From positions 62,001 through 126,000 of the forward strand of contig JADJYJ010000008.1 in assembly GCA_016719785.1 (NCBI GenBank): a stretch of 64,000 bases of DNA, written 5' to 3'. The DNA comes from Candidatus Amarolinea dominans (GTDB taxonomy: Bacteria > Chloroflexota > Anaerolineae > SSC4 > Amarolineaceae). The position numbers and the translations under genes were made by a program. A model generated the notes under the pieces. That model was not told where the DNA came from and made no database searches. It saw only the letters and a list, made by a program, of their open reading frames with translations. Positions 26,272-35,426 of this stretch are shown one piece after another; position 1 is the stretch's first letter, and each line of letters opens with the position of its first letter.

Positions 26272-27564
26272 ATGTCTGATCTTTCCGCGCTGGAGCGCCT
26301 GACCCCCTGGGTTGAGCTTCCAGACCCACGCTATGCCCTGGCCGCAACTGATCCAGTCATCTATGCCGCCATTGAAAAAGAACGCGCGCGACAGACGGCC
26401 GGCATCGAACTGATTGCCTCAGAAAACTATGTCAGCCCTGCCGTCCTGGCCGCCATGGGTTCGGTGCTGACCAACAAATACGCTGAAGGCTATCCTGGCC
26501 GGCGTTATTACGGCGGCTGTGAATTTGTGGATGTCGTCGAACAACTCGCCATGGATCGCGCCAAAGAGCTGTTTGGCGCCGAACATGCCAATGTGCAGCC
26601 TCACTCCGGCGCACAGGCCAATGCCGCAGCCTACATGGCGTTGCTCGAACTGGGCGACGTGGTGCTGGGTCTGAAACTTGACCACGGCGGGCACCTGACC
26701 CACGGTTTTCATCTGAATCAATCAGGCAAGCTCTACAACTTCAAGCATTACGGGGTGCATCAGCAAACGGAGCGCCTTGATTACGACGAGTTGGAAGCGC
26801 TGGCTCATGAGCATCACCCCAAGCTGATCGTTGTCGGCGCCAGCGCCTATCCGCGCCATTTTGACTTTCCCCGCCTGCGCGCCATTGCCGATGCGGTGGG
26901 CGCCCGCCTGATGATGGACATGGCGCACGTGGCCGGCCTGATTGCCGCTGACCTGCACCCTGATCCGGTGCCTTACTGCGATGTCGTCACCAGTACCACA
27001 CACAAGACCCTGCGCGGCCCACGCGCCGGGTTGATCCTGTGCAGGGAAGAATGGGCCAAAGCCATTGACAAAGCGGTCTTTCCTGGCATCCAGGGTGGCC
27101 CGCTGATGCACATCATCGCGGCCAAAGCGGTGGCCTTCCACGAAGCGACACAGCCCGACTTCAAGGCCTATCAGCAGCGCACCCTGGACAATGCGCAGGC
27201 GCTGGCCGCGGAACTGGTGCGCCAGGGCCTGCGCCTGGTCAGCGGCGGCACCGACAATCACCTGATGCTGGTGGACATGACGCCGGCCGGCGTTACCGGT
27301 AAGGCCGCGGAAAAGGCGCTGGACGCGGCTGGCATTCATACCAACAAGAACATGATCCCCTTCGACCCCAAGCCGCCTCTGACGGCCAGCGGCATCCGCC
27401 TGGGCACACCGGCCGCCACCACTCGCGGCTTTGGGCCAGATGATATGCACCAGGTTGGGCGTTGGATCGGCGAAATCGTCCATCACGTCGAAGACCCGGC
27501 CGTGATCGAGCGCGTGCATCGGGACGTGATCGAATTCGCCTGCCGCTTTCCCGTGCCCGCGTAA
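26272..27564 (+). CDS. glyA: Serine hydroxymethyltransferase
   Basis: 430-residue PLP enzyme interconverting serine plus tetrahydrofolate with glycine plus methylene-tetrahydrofolate. ATG 26272 has AGGAGG 10 nt upstream. Landmarks are IELIASENYVSPAVLAAMGS, NKYAEGYPGRRYYGGCE, NVQPHSGAQAN, the PLP-Lys motif TTHKTLRGPRAG (Lys245), and GIRLGTPAATTRGF near the C-terminus. Full family length. The strong promoter at 26187 suggests high constitutive expression. tRNA-Val follows in the same direction. Confidence 0.97.
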   Translation: MSDLSALERLTPWVELPDPRYALAATDPVIYAAIEKERARQTAGIELIASENYVSPAVLAAMGSVLTNKYAEGYPGRRYYGGCEFVDVVEQLAMDRAKELFGAEHANVQPHSGAQANAAAYMALLELGDVVLGLKLDHGGHLTHGFHLNQSGKLYNFKHYGVHQQTERLDYDELEALAHEHHPKLIVVGASAYPRHFDFPRLRAIADAVGARLMMDMAHVAGLIAADLHPDPVPYCDVVTSTTHKTLRGPRAGLILCREEWAKAIDKAVFPGIQGGPLMHIIAAKAVAFHEATQPDFKAYQQRTLDNAQALAAELVRQGLRLVSGGTDNHLMLVDMTPAGVTGKAAEKALDAAGIHTNKNMIPFDPKPPLTASGIRLGTPAATTRGFGPDDMHQVGRWIGEIVHHVEDPAVIERVHRDVIEFACRFPVPA

Positions 27565-27616
27565 ACCAGCCCTGAATTTGCCAAGTCGGTGTAGTTGCTT
27601 ATAATTACACCGGTAC

Positions 27617-27690
27617 GGGCGGTTAGCTCAGTTGGTTAGAGCGCGTCGTTGACATCGACGAGGTCGGAGGTTCGAGCCCTCTATCGCCCA
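27617..27690 (+). tRNA. tRNA-Val (anticodon GAC)
   Basis: Acceptor GGGCGGT pairs with ATCGCCC, anticodon stem CGTCG/CGACG with loop TTGACAT, T arm GGAGG-TTCGAGC-CCTCT. No encoded CCA. Followed by a terminator. Confidence 0.95.
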
Positions 27691-27693
27691 CAC

Positions 27694-27727
27694 GAAGCCG
27701 TGGCTGCAAAGCCACGGCTTCTTCTTT
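27694..27727 (+). terminator. Intrinsic terminator after tRNA-Val
   Basis: GAAGCCGTGGC, 6-nt loop, GCCACGGCTTC, then TTCTTT. An 11-bp stem starting 3 nt after the tRNA. Confidence 0.82.
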
Positions 27728-27761
27728 CTCCAATCTCCAATCTCCAATCTCCAATCTCCAA
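27728..27761. repeat. Heptamer tandem repeat (CCAATCT)n
   Basis: Four to five copies of CCAATCT in the gap between tRNA-Val and the convergent recD2 gene; simple sequence repeat with no further function visible. Confidence 0.7.
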
Positions 27762-30053
27762 CTACTGCAGCCGCGCCGCCAAACCCGTATAGCGTTCGGC
27801 GATCTTGTTGTTGTTGACGGCGATGGCAATAGCCCGCGGCATGCCGACCAAAACCACCAGGCGTCGCGCACGGGTGACCGCGGTGTAGAGCAGATTGCGC
27901 TGCAACATCATGTAGTGTTGCGTCAGCAAGGGCAGCACTACCGCCGGGTATTCGGACCCCTGCGCCTTATGCACACTGATGGCGTAGGCATGAGTCAGCT
28001 CATCCAGTTCCAGAAAACTGTAGTCAATCTCCCGGCCCTCGCTGCGCACCGTCAGCACCTGCTCGATCCCATCCAGGCGCACGATCTCGCCCAGGTCGCC
28101 GTTGAAGACATCCTTGTTGTAGTTGTTGCGCGTCTGCATCACCCGGTCGCCGACGCGGAAAATGTGCCCGCCCAGGCGCCGTTCGGGCTTGGCAGCGTCT
28201 GGTGGATTCAGCCGTGCTTGCAACAGCAGGTTCAGGTTGGCTACCCCCGCCACCCCGCGGTGCATCGGAGTGAGCACTTGCACATCGGCGGCTGGCACGC
28301 CAAAACGCCGCGGGATGCGCTCGGCCACGATCTCCACCACCAGGTTGGCTGCCTGTTCGGCATCGTCCACCTTGAACAGAAAAAAGTCCTGCGACTGAGC
28401 CGGCTGCCACTCCGGCATCTGTCCGCGGTTGATGCGGTGTGCGTTCTCCACGATGAAGCTGCCGGCTGCCTGGCGGAAGATCGTCTGCAGGCGCACCACC
28501 GTCGCCGTTCCCGATTCGATGATGTCTTTGAGCACACTGCCGGCGCCGACGCTGGGCAGTTGATCCACATCACCCACCAGCAGCAGATGCGCACCCGGCG
28601 GCACGGCCTTGAGCAGGTGATTCATCAGAAGCAGGTCGAGCATGGACGCTTCATCTACAACCAAGATATCAACCTCAAGCGGGTTGTTTTCGTTGATCTG
28701 AAACGTCACCCCCCCGCTCGGCTTGAATTCCAGCAGGCGGTGGATGGTCTTGGCCGGCCGGCCGGTGGTTTCACTCAGCCGCTTGGCCGCGCGCCCCGTG
28801 GGTGAGGCCAGGGCGTAGGTGTGGCCGGAGGCCTCCAGCAGGCGGATGATCGTCTGCACGGTGAAGGTCTTGCCGGTGCCCGGCCCGCCGGTCAGTACCA
28901 CCAACGGTTGCGTCAGGCTGGCCTGCACGGCCTCGCGCTGCGCCGGCGCCAGCGCCAACCCGGTCTCCTGCTGCACGGCCGCAAAGGCCGCATCCCAATC
29001 GAAGCGCTGGAAGAGCGCCAGGCAGTCGCTTCGCCCGTCGCACAAGCGCCGCAAACGGCCAGCCACGCCAATCTCACCGCGATAGAAGGGCACCAGGTAG
29101 ACGGCGCGTTCCTCGGCCAGTAGGGCGGGCGCCGTCAGCTCAGCCTCAGGGACGGAGGCCGCCGCGGGGTCAGCGCTGGCGGTGACCACTTCATACACGA
29201 GCGCCGGCGAGGCGGGAGGGCGGCGCTCAGAGGCCGGCGCCATGAGGATGCGCTCGACATGAACCGCTTCCTCCTGGCGCAACTGCTCGATCGCGTTGAC
29301 CACCAGGGTGCTCGGCACGGCCAGCATCTCGGCCGCCTGCATCACCAGGATCGTTTGGGGAACATAGACATGGCCATCATCAGCCTGCTCGCCCAGGACA
29401 TGGGCCACACCGGCCGCTACCCGTTCGGGCGCATCGAGAGCCAGCCCCAGGGCTTGCGCGATCTTGTCGGCCGTGATGAAGCCGATGCCGTGGATGTCGC
29501 GGGCCAGCCGGTAGGGGTCATTCCGCACGATGCCTACGGCACCGTCCCCGTACTGCTTGTAGATCTTGACCGCCAGGCCGGTGCTGACGCTGTGCTCCTG
29601 CAAGAAGAACATGACCTCGCGAATGGCGCGCTGTTGGCGCCAGGCATCCTGGATCAGGCTGGCACGTTTGGGGCCAACGCCGAGAACGGTGCGCAGGCGC
29701 TGCGGCTCCTCATCAATCACCTGCAGGCTTTGCGCACCAAACAGGCGCACGATGCGTTTGGCGGTCACCGGCCCCACGCCTTTGATCAGCCCCGAACCGA
29801 GGTATTTTTCGATGCCAACCGCCGTGGCCGGCAGCTTGAGCTTGAAGCTATCGGCCTTGAACTGGCGCCCATACTGCGGATGCGCCGTCCACTGGCCGCG
29901 CAGTTCAACGTATTCACCCACGTTGATGCCGAGCATGTTGCCCACTACCGGCACGGTGTAGTCCTTGCCCTCCGGCGCCAACTGCGCGACGGTGTAGCCG
30001 TTCTCTTCATTGTGGTAGGTGACTCGTTCGATTGTGCCGGTCAATGCGTCCAT
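27762..30053 (-). CDS. recD2: RecD2-type ATP-dependent 5'-3' DNA helicase
   Basis: 763 residues, superfamily 1B. The N-terminal OB-like and HhH region (TGTIERVTYHNEENGYTV, then GSGLIKGVGPVTAKRIVRLFG) distinguishes RecD2 from the RecBCD RecD. Motor motifs: Walker A LTGGPGTGKTFTVQT (about 385-400), motif Ia SPTGRAAKRLSE, DEAS box VVDEASMLDLLLM, motif III LVGDVDQLPSVGAG, motif IV PMHRGVAGV, and the C-terminal THAYAISVHKAQGSEYPAVV with YTAVTRAR. RecD2 acts in repair and replication stress in bacteria lacking RecBC. It stands alone, convergent with tRNA-Val. Confidence 0.95.
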   Translation of the reverse strand: MDALTGTIERVTYHNEENGYTVAQLAPEGKDYTVPVVGNMLGINVGEYVELRGQWTAHPQYGRQFKADSFKLKLPATAVGIEKYLGSGLIKGVGPVTAKRIVRLFGAQSLQVIDEEPQRLRTVLGVGPKRASLIQDAWRQQRAIREVMFFLQEHSVSTGLAVKIYKQYGDGAVGIVRNDPYRLARDIHGIGFITADKIAQALGLALDAPERVAAGVAHVLGEQADDGHVYVPQTILVMQAAEMLAVPSTLVVNAIEQLRQEEAVHVERILMAPASERRPPASPALVYEVVTASADPAAASVPEAELTAPALLAEERAVYLVPFYRGEIGVAGRLRRLCDGRSDCLALFQRFDWDAAFAAVQQETGLALAPAQREAVQASLTQPLVVLTGGPGTGKTFTVQTIIRLLEASGHTYALASPTGRAAKRLSETTGRPAKTIHRLLEFKPSGGVTFQINENNPLEVDILVVDEASMLDLLLMNHLLKAVPPGAHLLLVGDVDQLPSVGAGSVLKDIIESGTATVVRLQTIFRQAAGSFIVENAHRINRGQMPEWQPAQSQDFFLFKVDDAEQAANLVVEIVAERIPRRFGVPAADVQVLTPMHRGVAGVANLNLLLQARLNPPDAAKPERRLGGHIFRVGDRVMQTRNNYNKDVFNGDLGEIVRLDGIEQVLTVRSEGREIDYSFLELDELTHAYAISVHKAQGSEYPAVVLPLLTQHYMMLQRNLLYTAVTRARRLVVLVGMPRAIAIAVNNNKIAERYTGLAARLQ

Positions 30054-30131
30054 GCTGGCAGCTCCTCGCTGCAGTCAACACTAACACGCATGACCGATTT
30101 AGGCAAGTGGGCAAGATGAGCAGGATGAGAC

Positions 30132-30169
30132 AAAAACAGAAGCGACGCACCGGGGGGGTGCGTCGCTTC
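30132..30169 (-). terminator. Intrinsic terminator for the small secreted protein
   Basis: On the minus strand GAAGCGACGCACC, loop of C residues, GGTGCGTCGCTTC, then TGTTTTTG. A 13-bp stem about 50 nt after the stop of the 30219-30812 gene. Confidence 0.85.
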
Positions 30170-30218
30170 GAGTGCTATCTCATCATCTCATCATCTCATC
30201 GAGTCATCGAGGAGTGTT

Positions 30219-30812
30219 TTACCGTTGCTGCCAGCGGCCCATGCGGCCTCCTGCGCGTCCGCCCATGCGACCGGCGGCCGGCGTTCCGTCGAGGTTGTCA
30301 CACGCGCCGTCGCCGTCGGCATCGGTCCAACCGGCGCCATTACCTGCGCCTCGCGGCGCGAACGGCTGGTTGAACATGGACTGCACCTGGGCACGCATCG
30401 TCACCAACATCTGGTCGGCCTGCGCCTGCGTGATCGTGCCTGCCGTCACCAGGTCAGCCAGGTGCTCGGCGCGGGGCGCCAGAACGGCGTCCACAATCGT
30501 ATCGAGCGCCACATTGTGCGCTGCGGCCACCTGCGCCACACTCTTGGGGCCATCTTGCAGTTCAGCAATCAGATCGGTGCGTTCCATGTCAAGGACATCT
30601 GCCACCACGACCAGGGCAGAGTTGTCAGGCCCGCCCCAGGCGCCGCGCATTCCCGCGCCGCCCATCATGCCGCCCATGCGGCCCACACCGTAGCCGTTGC
30701 CGGCGCCCGGCGCCGGCGGGGTTACTGTTTGTGCCATCGCCGCCCCGGCTACAACCAGGGTTGCCATCACCGCCACCAGGGCGGCCACGACGAAAAGTCG
30801 TTTGGTATTCAT
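30219..30812 (-). CDS. Small exported Gly/Met-rich protein of unknown function
   Basis: 197 residues from ATG 30812, preferred because GGAGA lies 12 nt upstream. A clean signal peptide (MNTKRLFVVAALVAVMATLVVAGAAMAQ) is followed by a Gly/Met-rich segment (about 32-60) and a helical domain with two similar helix pairs: ALVVVADVLDMERTDLIAEL and AAHNVALDTIVDAVL, then AEHLADLVTAGTITQAQADQML. That domain resembles the YckD/DUF2680-like helical repeats of secreted Gram-positive proteins. An acidic DADGDGACDN loop could bind calcium, and the C-terminus is Arg/Gly-rich. Function unknown. Confidence 0.75.
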   Translation of the reverse strand: MNTKRLFVVAALVAVMATLVVAGAAMAQTVTPPAPGAGNGYGVGRMGGMMGGAGMRGAWGGPDNSALVVVADVLDMERTDLIAELQDGPKSVAQVAAAHNVALDTIVDAVLAPRAEHLADLVTAGTITQAQADQMLVTMRAQVQSMFNQPFAPRGAGNGAGWTDADGDGACDNLDGTPAAGRMGGRAGGRMGRWQQR

Positions 30813-31000
30813 CGTAATTCGTGTCTCCATTTCTGTGTTAGTCTGCTACCTTGATGCTCCGAGACCTGGATGCCGGTCCGATGCTCTGCATTTCCTTGCT
30901 GCCTGACCGGTCTGTCTCTCGTCTCATCTGGTCTCATGATAACCCGCAGATGTGGAGATGTTGTGAAGGAGATATGCGAAGGCGATGAATCCCTCTCGGT

Positions 31001-32281
31001 TCAATCGGGGGGATGAACGGCATCTGTCAGGCGCGCCGCCTGCTGGAAGTCGCGCTCGATCTGCGCCGGGTCGAAATGCTCCGGCAGACCTGGGATTGCC
31101 TCACCCGTGGAGATGAAAATCAAGATAGCAAAGGCCGCCAGGGCTTCGTCGCCCGTGAAATTGCAGTGTCCATAGCGAAAGATGGGCATCTGCACCAACT
31201 GTCCCCGCCCACTGGTTTGTACCTTGTCGCGGTACAAGAACTGATGCCAGAAGGGGATCACTTCATCGCCCGTGGTGTGCAACGTCACCATCGGCACTGT
31301 CAAGCGACCGGTGGTTTGATACGCATTCAACGCCGCCAACGCAACCGGGGCGGCGCGGAAGCGCTGCACGCGCTGATTGAGCAGTGGGTCGTTCAAGGAG
31401 CCGCGGTAGAGGCGCGTGCGGTTGCCAAACGGATTGCCGCCCAACTTATCGCGCGCGTCATTGGTGGCAAAGGCGTTGTACCACAGCACGTTGACCGTGG
31501 TTGAGATCATCGAACTCATGCTGAACAACTGGGTGGCCGCGCGCGAGGTGCTCATCAATTGCAGGGCCAGGCGTGGATTGGCCCGCACCTGCTGCGTAAT
31601 CGCTGGCACGTAGGTGGTCTGCCAGTTGTCAATGACGGCTGGCGGAATAGCGATAGGCGAGGGGGGCAGCACAGCGGGAAAGAAATAGTCGAACAGGACA
31701 CGAAAATCGCCCAGGTAGTCGGTCTGTTTCTTGAAGTCGCCAATGGGGCCGCAGGCTGACAGCGCGCCGGTGAGCAGCTCAGGATGCCGTTCGGCCATCA
31801 GCGCGGTGACGATGCCGCCCTCCGAGGCGCCGCTCATGTAGGTGTGGGTCGGCGCCTGGCCGGCCACTCCCGGAAAAGCCGCAATCAGCTCGACCACGTC
31901 ATCCACGCCGCTGACAATGGCCAGGCCATTGGTGCGATAGCTGGTGGTGGCAAAGGCGTAACCCAGGCTCTGCACCAGGTCGGGCAGGTAAGTCTCGCCC
32001 AGGTACAGATTGTAGAAGGCCAGCGGTTCATTGAACGCCACGTAGCCATGCGCCCAGATCAACAGGTCGCCGTTCCAGCCCGTGGTGGGCACGCAGATCA
32101 ACGATAGGGCGCCGCCGGGCAGCACGCCTTCCTGGCAGCCGTGCGGCAGGGTCGGGGCGACCCGCACATCGGCAAAGTCAGGCTGGGACAGGGCGCTGGC
32201 GGGGTGCGTGGCTGCCGCGGGCAGCACGCCTGCGGTCACCAGCACAAGGGCGAGGGTGACGATTAAGCTGAATCTACGCAT
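31001..32281 (-). CDS. Secreted alpha/beta hydrolase
   Basis: 426 residues with a signal peptide (MRRFSLIVTLALVLVTAGVLPAAA). The alpha/beta hydrolase fold is shown by LLIWAHGYVAFNEP (oxyanion region), the nucleophile elbow GASEGG (Ser about 172), HTTGDEVIP (Asp about 337) and YGHCNFTGDEA (His about 374). A helical lid domain of about 110 residues lies between. Related secreted hydrolases act on esters or peptides; the substrate cannot be stated. It sits between the small secreted protein and the DUF1501 gene, all on the minus strand, with gaps near 190 and 96 nt, so co-transcription is uncertain. Confidence 0.8.
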   Translation of the reverse strand: MRRFSLIVTLALVLVTAGVLPAAATHPASALSQPDFADVRVAPTLPHGCQEGVLPGGALSLICVPTTGWNGDLLIWAHGYVAFNEPLAFYNLYLGETYLPDLVQSLGYAFATTSYRTNGLAIVSGVDDVVELIAAFPGVAGQAPTHTYMSGASEGGIVTALMAERHPELLTGALSACGPIGDFKKQTDYLGDFRVLFDYFFPAVLPPSPIAIPPAVIDNWQTTYVPAITQQVRANPRLALQLMSTSRAATQLFSMSSMISTTVNVLWYNAFATNDARDKLGGNPFGNRTRLYRGSLNDPLLNQRVQRFRAAPVALAALNAYQTTGRLTVPMVTLHTTGDEVIPFWHQFLYRDKVQTSGRGQLVQMPIFRYGHCNFTGDEALAAFAILIFISTGEAIPGLPEHFDPAQIERDFQQAARLTDAVHPPD

Positions 32282-32377
32282 GCAAGAACCTCCTGAACGG
32301 GTTGAATGACGGGGGTGTCTTTTTTGCCGACGACGTCGTCACGCCGGAGGCGTGACCTACGGGGTGGGGACCTCTTT

Positions 32378-33679
32378 TCAGCGGGACACCGATGGCAGAT
32401 AGACGCGCCCACTGCCGCCGTAGTTGATCGGCAGGTCGGCGCCCTGCACGATGTTGAACGGGGTGTAGCCGGTATAGCCGGGAAAGACCTGCCCCAGGTT
32501 CGGGTTGGCCAGGCGGCGCACCAGGATTTCGCTCAACACCCGGCGGTAATCGGTCGTGATCGCCAGGTCGGTGCCCTGGTCGAGCGCGCCTGGCTCCAGG
32601 CCTGGCCAGGGGTTGGCGTAGACTGTGCCGCCGTTGACGTGTCCGCCCAACACCAGCATGACGTTGCCATGGCCATGATCGGTGCCATGATCGGCGTTTT
32701 CACGCAGGCGGCGGCCAAATTCGCTCATGACCACCACGGTCAGCCGATTGGTGAAATTGGTGAGATCAGTATACAACGCATACAGCCCACGCGCCAATGA
32801 GTCTACCATGGTCGCGAAGTAACCTTGCCCCTCATCGCCCTGGCTCTCGTGCGTATCCCAACCGCCCAGGTCAGCCGTAGCTACCTGCAGACCCAGGCCC
32901 AGTTTGACCATCTGGGCGACGGTCATCAGCGCATCGCCAAAGTCGTTCTGCGGATAGACGGCGCCGAATTCCGGTTCATAGTCGCCGGGATTTGCCGATT
33001 CCACTACATCCAGCGCGTTCAGGGTTTGCATACCGGCCTCGTGCAGCCAGGTGTCGCCGTTGTAGGCGTGGCGCAGCGCGCGGCGCTGACTGTCCAGGTA
33101 GTACCAGTGGCCGGGCAGGCCAAAGCGTCGCGGATCGGGGATGGCAACGGCCAGCGGGCTGGCGAGCAGCGAGCCTGGGATCAACGACGCCACCGCAATG
33201 ACCGGCAAGGGGCCGCTGCTGTTGGTGCTCAGCAGGTGGCGCGTGAGCCAGCCGCTGTTCGTGTTTCTGGCGCCCGGGGTGCCGCGCTCCATGTAGTCCA
33301 TCGCGTCGAAGTGCGAACGGGTATCGCTGGTCAGCCCGGCCGCGTGAACCACGGCCAGGTGCTGCTGTTGAAAGAGCTCGGCCAGCGGCGCGGCCGTCGG
33401 GTGCAGGCCAAACTGCCCATCCAGGTCCAGGGCGGCATTCGGTCCGCTGCCGGGCGCGGCCAGGCGTATGTTGGGTCGCAGATCGTTGTAGTTGGCATCG
33501 CCATAAGGCGCCACCAGGCTCAAGCCATCTACGCCGCCGCGCAAGAAGATCGCTACCAGAATTTCGTCGCTGGACGTCGAACCTGGCCGGGCAAACGCCA
33601 ACTGGGTCAGGCGACCGCCTGCCAGGGACGCCACGGCCGCGGAGCAGCCGGTGAGAAACTGTCGTCGCGAAAGTGCCAT
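32378..33679 (-). CDS. DUF1501 protein, Tat-exported (copy 2 of the tandem pairs)
   Basis: 433 residues. The N-terminal Tat signal is SRRQFLTGCSAAVASLAGG. The DUF1501 body belongs to the alkaline-phosphatase/sulfatase-like superfamily: RGGVDGLSLVAPYGD, NDLRPNIRL, FDAMDYMERGTPG, DLGGWDTHESQGD, and the metal-site-like SEFGRRLREN followed by GTDHGHGNVML. It ends shortly after QGADLPINYGG, without the dockerin tail present in its paralogue at 35427. It is last in the DUF1800-DUF1501-DUF1800-DUF1501 series. The two families nearly always occur paired; the substrate is unknown. Confidence 0.9.
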   Translation of the reverse strand: MALSRRQFLTGCSAAVASLAGGRLTQLAFARPGSTSSDEILVAIFLRGGVDGLSLVAPYGDANYNDLRPNIRLAAPGSGPNAALDLDGQFGLHPTAAPLAELFQQQHLAVVHAAGLTSDTRSHFDAMDYMERGTPGARNTNSGWLTRHLLSTNSSGPLPVIAVASLIPGSLLASPLAVAIPDPRRFGLPGHWYYLDSQRRALRHAYNGDTWLHEAGMQTLNALDVVESANPGDYEPEFGAVYPQNDFGDALMTVAQMVKLGLGLQVATADLGGWDTHESQGDEGQGYFATMVDSLARGLYALYTDLTNFTNRLTVVVMSEFGRRLRENADHGTDHGHGNVMLVLGGHVNGGTVYANPWPGLEPGALDQGTDLAITTDYRRVLSEILVRRLANPNLGQVFPGYTGYTPFNIVQGADLPINYGGSGRVYLPSVSR

Positions 33680-33738
33680 GATGTGCTCCTTGTGTGAGAA
33701 GCCAGGAGTTCAAGCCGCGAAGTCCTGGCGCGCTACGC

Positions 33739-35415
33739 TCAACGCCACTGGAAATCGGGGAACATGATGATCAACTCGACGAGGCGCGGCACGCGTTCGT
33801 CAATCAGCTCCTGCGAAAGGTCGTATTCGGGATTGCGACCCTGCGCCACGAACTCGATCAGCTCCTGGCGGTCGTCAGTACCCATGGCGCGACCCAGCAG
33901 GCGTGCAATCCAAAAGTCGCAGATGGCGATCGGTGTGCGGATGTTGCCCGGCATCTGGCTCAACAGGTCGGCGGAGATGTCGTCGAGCCAGCCTTCCAGG
34001 CAGTAGGTCAGGATCGTCCAGCGTCCGAGCATGACATTGGTGCCGGTCCAGGCTTCGTGCCGGTCGGGATAGCCATTGGGCGGCGGCCACTCGAAGAGCG
34101 CTTGCCCCAGTTGTGCAAAGGTCCATTGAAAGCCATCGCTCCAGGCCCACTCGGCATCCACGGCGCGCAGCGCGGACGCGACGAACTCGAAGGGCCGTTT
34201 GACCTTTTCGCCCCAGGTGTTGGCAAATTCGTTGGAAGTGAGAATGGTCTGCAGCACGCGCTTGATCTGATCCGGCGCCTGCTGGTTGGCGGTCCAAACG
34301 GCGACCGCGGCATCTATTACGGCCTGCGGCGGGTTGTCTGCGATGAAGCGCCGACAGAGCTTGGTGCAGAGGTAACGCGCGGTGGCCGGGTGGCCGGCGA
34401 CGGCGTCGAGCACGGCGCGGCCATCCTCCAGCGCGGGCCGGTCGTTGCGTAGATGGAGACCGAGCACTGTCTTTTGGAAACGATCGTGCCAGGGCGTGTA
34501 GGTGAAGAACTCGCCTGTGTTACCCACCTCGGGGTCATAGTCGTCATCGCGCACCCGCCAGCCGGTGAAGGCGCGGGCGGCTTCGTACACGTCATTATCA
34601 ACGTAGGCCGTGGGATTGCCAGTGCTGTAACCGGGCACCGCGGACTGGTCCAAGGGGCCGAGGTAGTTCTCGGCGCCCAGGGTGTGCAGTTCGAACAGTT
34701 CACGCGCCCAGTTTTCATTGGGGCCGTCATCCGAGCTGAACGCATTGTCGAGGTAGTAGAGCATGGCCGGGCTGGTCGCTACGGCTTCGAGCATCTGACG
34801 GAAGTTGCCCAGTGCATTGGCACGGATCACATCGCGATCATAATGCACGAAAACGGAGACCACGCCATCATGCCAGCCAAACAGGTTGAAGTGATTGTGC
34901 CAGAAGTCAGCCAGGACCTCGAAGAACTGACGTTTGCTGTAGAGCGCCCGAATCCAGGTGGCCTGAACGGTCTCCCGATACGGTAGGGAGAATGTGTCGT
35001 AGTCATCGGCCAGGGTGTGATCGGCCCACAGTTGAGTGAGCGGCTTGGCGAGGGTGACGAAGTTCTGCGCAGCCAGGCGCTGGTCGCAGTCGCCATCGGC
35101 AATGGCGGCCGGGTTCAACTGCTGCGCCAGGTACGCGCTGAAGCGCGCGGCCGGCGTGCTGCCCAGTGCATTGTAGGCGGCCCAGTCGGGGGGCCGCGCG
35201 CCGAAGCCGAGACGGTTGAGCACGATGACATTGAGCGGCGCCAGCTCTGGCGCGGTGTCGGTGCGCAGCGGCAGATCGGGGCGCTCGGCCATGCGCTGCA
35301 CGCGGGGGAAGGGAGGTGTCTTCCCAACCCAGGGCGCAGGCGCTACGCCGGCCAGCAGGCTGCCGGCGACGACGAGGGAACCATCCTGCAAGAATTGGCG
35401 GCGTGTCACGTTCAC
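33739..35415 (-). CDS. DUF1800 protein, Tat-exported (copy 2)
   Basis: 558 residues starting at GTG 35415 with GGAGG 8 nt upstream. Twin-arginine signal TRRQFLQDGSLVVAGSLLAG. DUF1800 landmarks are LNRLGFGARPPDW, the central FWHNHFNLFGWHDG (a His-rich motif), ENWARELFELHTLG, ARAFTGWRV, and CTKLCRRFIADNPP near residue 350. It follows the dockerin-bearing DUF1501 gene by 11 nt and precedes the second DUF1501 gene by 59 nt. The C-terminal PRLVELIIMFPDFQWR is nearly the same as in its paralogue, supporting tandem duplication of the pair. Confidence 0.9.
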   Translation of the reverse strand: MNVTRRQFLQDGSLVVAGSLLAGVAPAPWVGKTPPFPRVQRMAERPDLPLRTDTAPELAPLNVIVLNRLGFGARPPDWAAYNALGSTPAARFSAYLAQQLNPAAIADGDCDQRLAAQNFVTLAKPLTQLWADHTLADDYDTFSLPYRETVQATWIRALYSKRQFFEVLADFWHNHFNLFGWHDGVVSVFVHYDRDVIRANALGNFRQMLEAVATSPAMLYYLDNAFSSDDGPNENWARELFELHTLGAENYLGPLDQSAVPGYSTGNPTAYVDNDVYEAARAFTGWRVRDDDYDPEVGNTGEFFTYTPWHDRFQKTVLGLHLRNDRPALEDGRAVLDAVAGHPATARYLCTKLCRRFIADNPPQAVIDAAVAVWTANQQAPDQIKRVLQTILTSNEFANTWGEKVKRPFEFVASALRAVDAEWAWSDGFQWTFAQLGQALFEWPPPNGYPDRHEAWTGTNVMLGRWTILTYCLEGWLDDISADLLSQMPGNIRTPIAICDFWIARLLGRAMGTDDRQELIEFVAQGRNPEYDLSQELIDERVPRLVELIIMFPDFQWR

Positions 35416-35426
35416 GGCATTTCCTC

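Noticed and set aside
27728..27761. Short tandem repeat taken as a CRISPR fragment
   Set aside because: Period is 7 nt with no spacers; simple sequence repeat.
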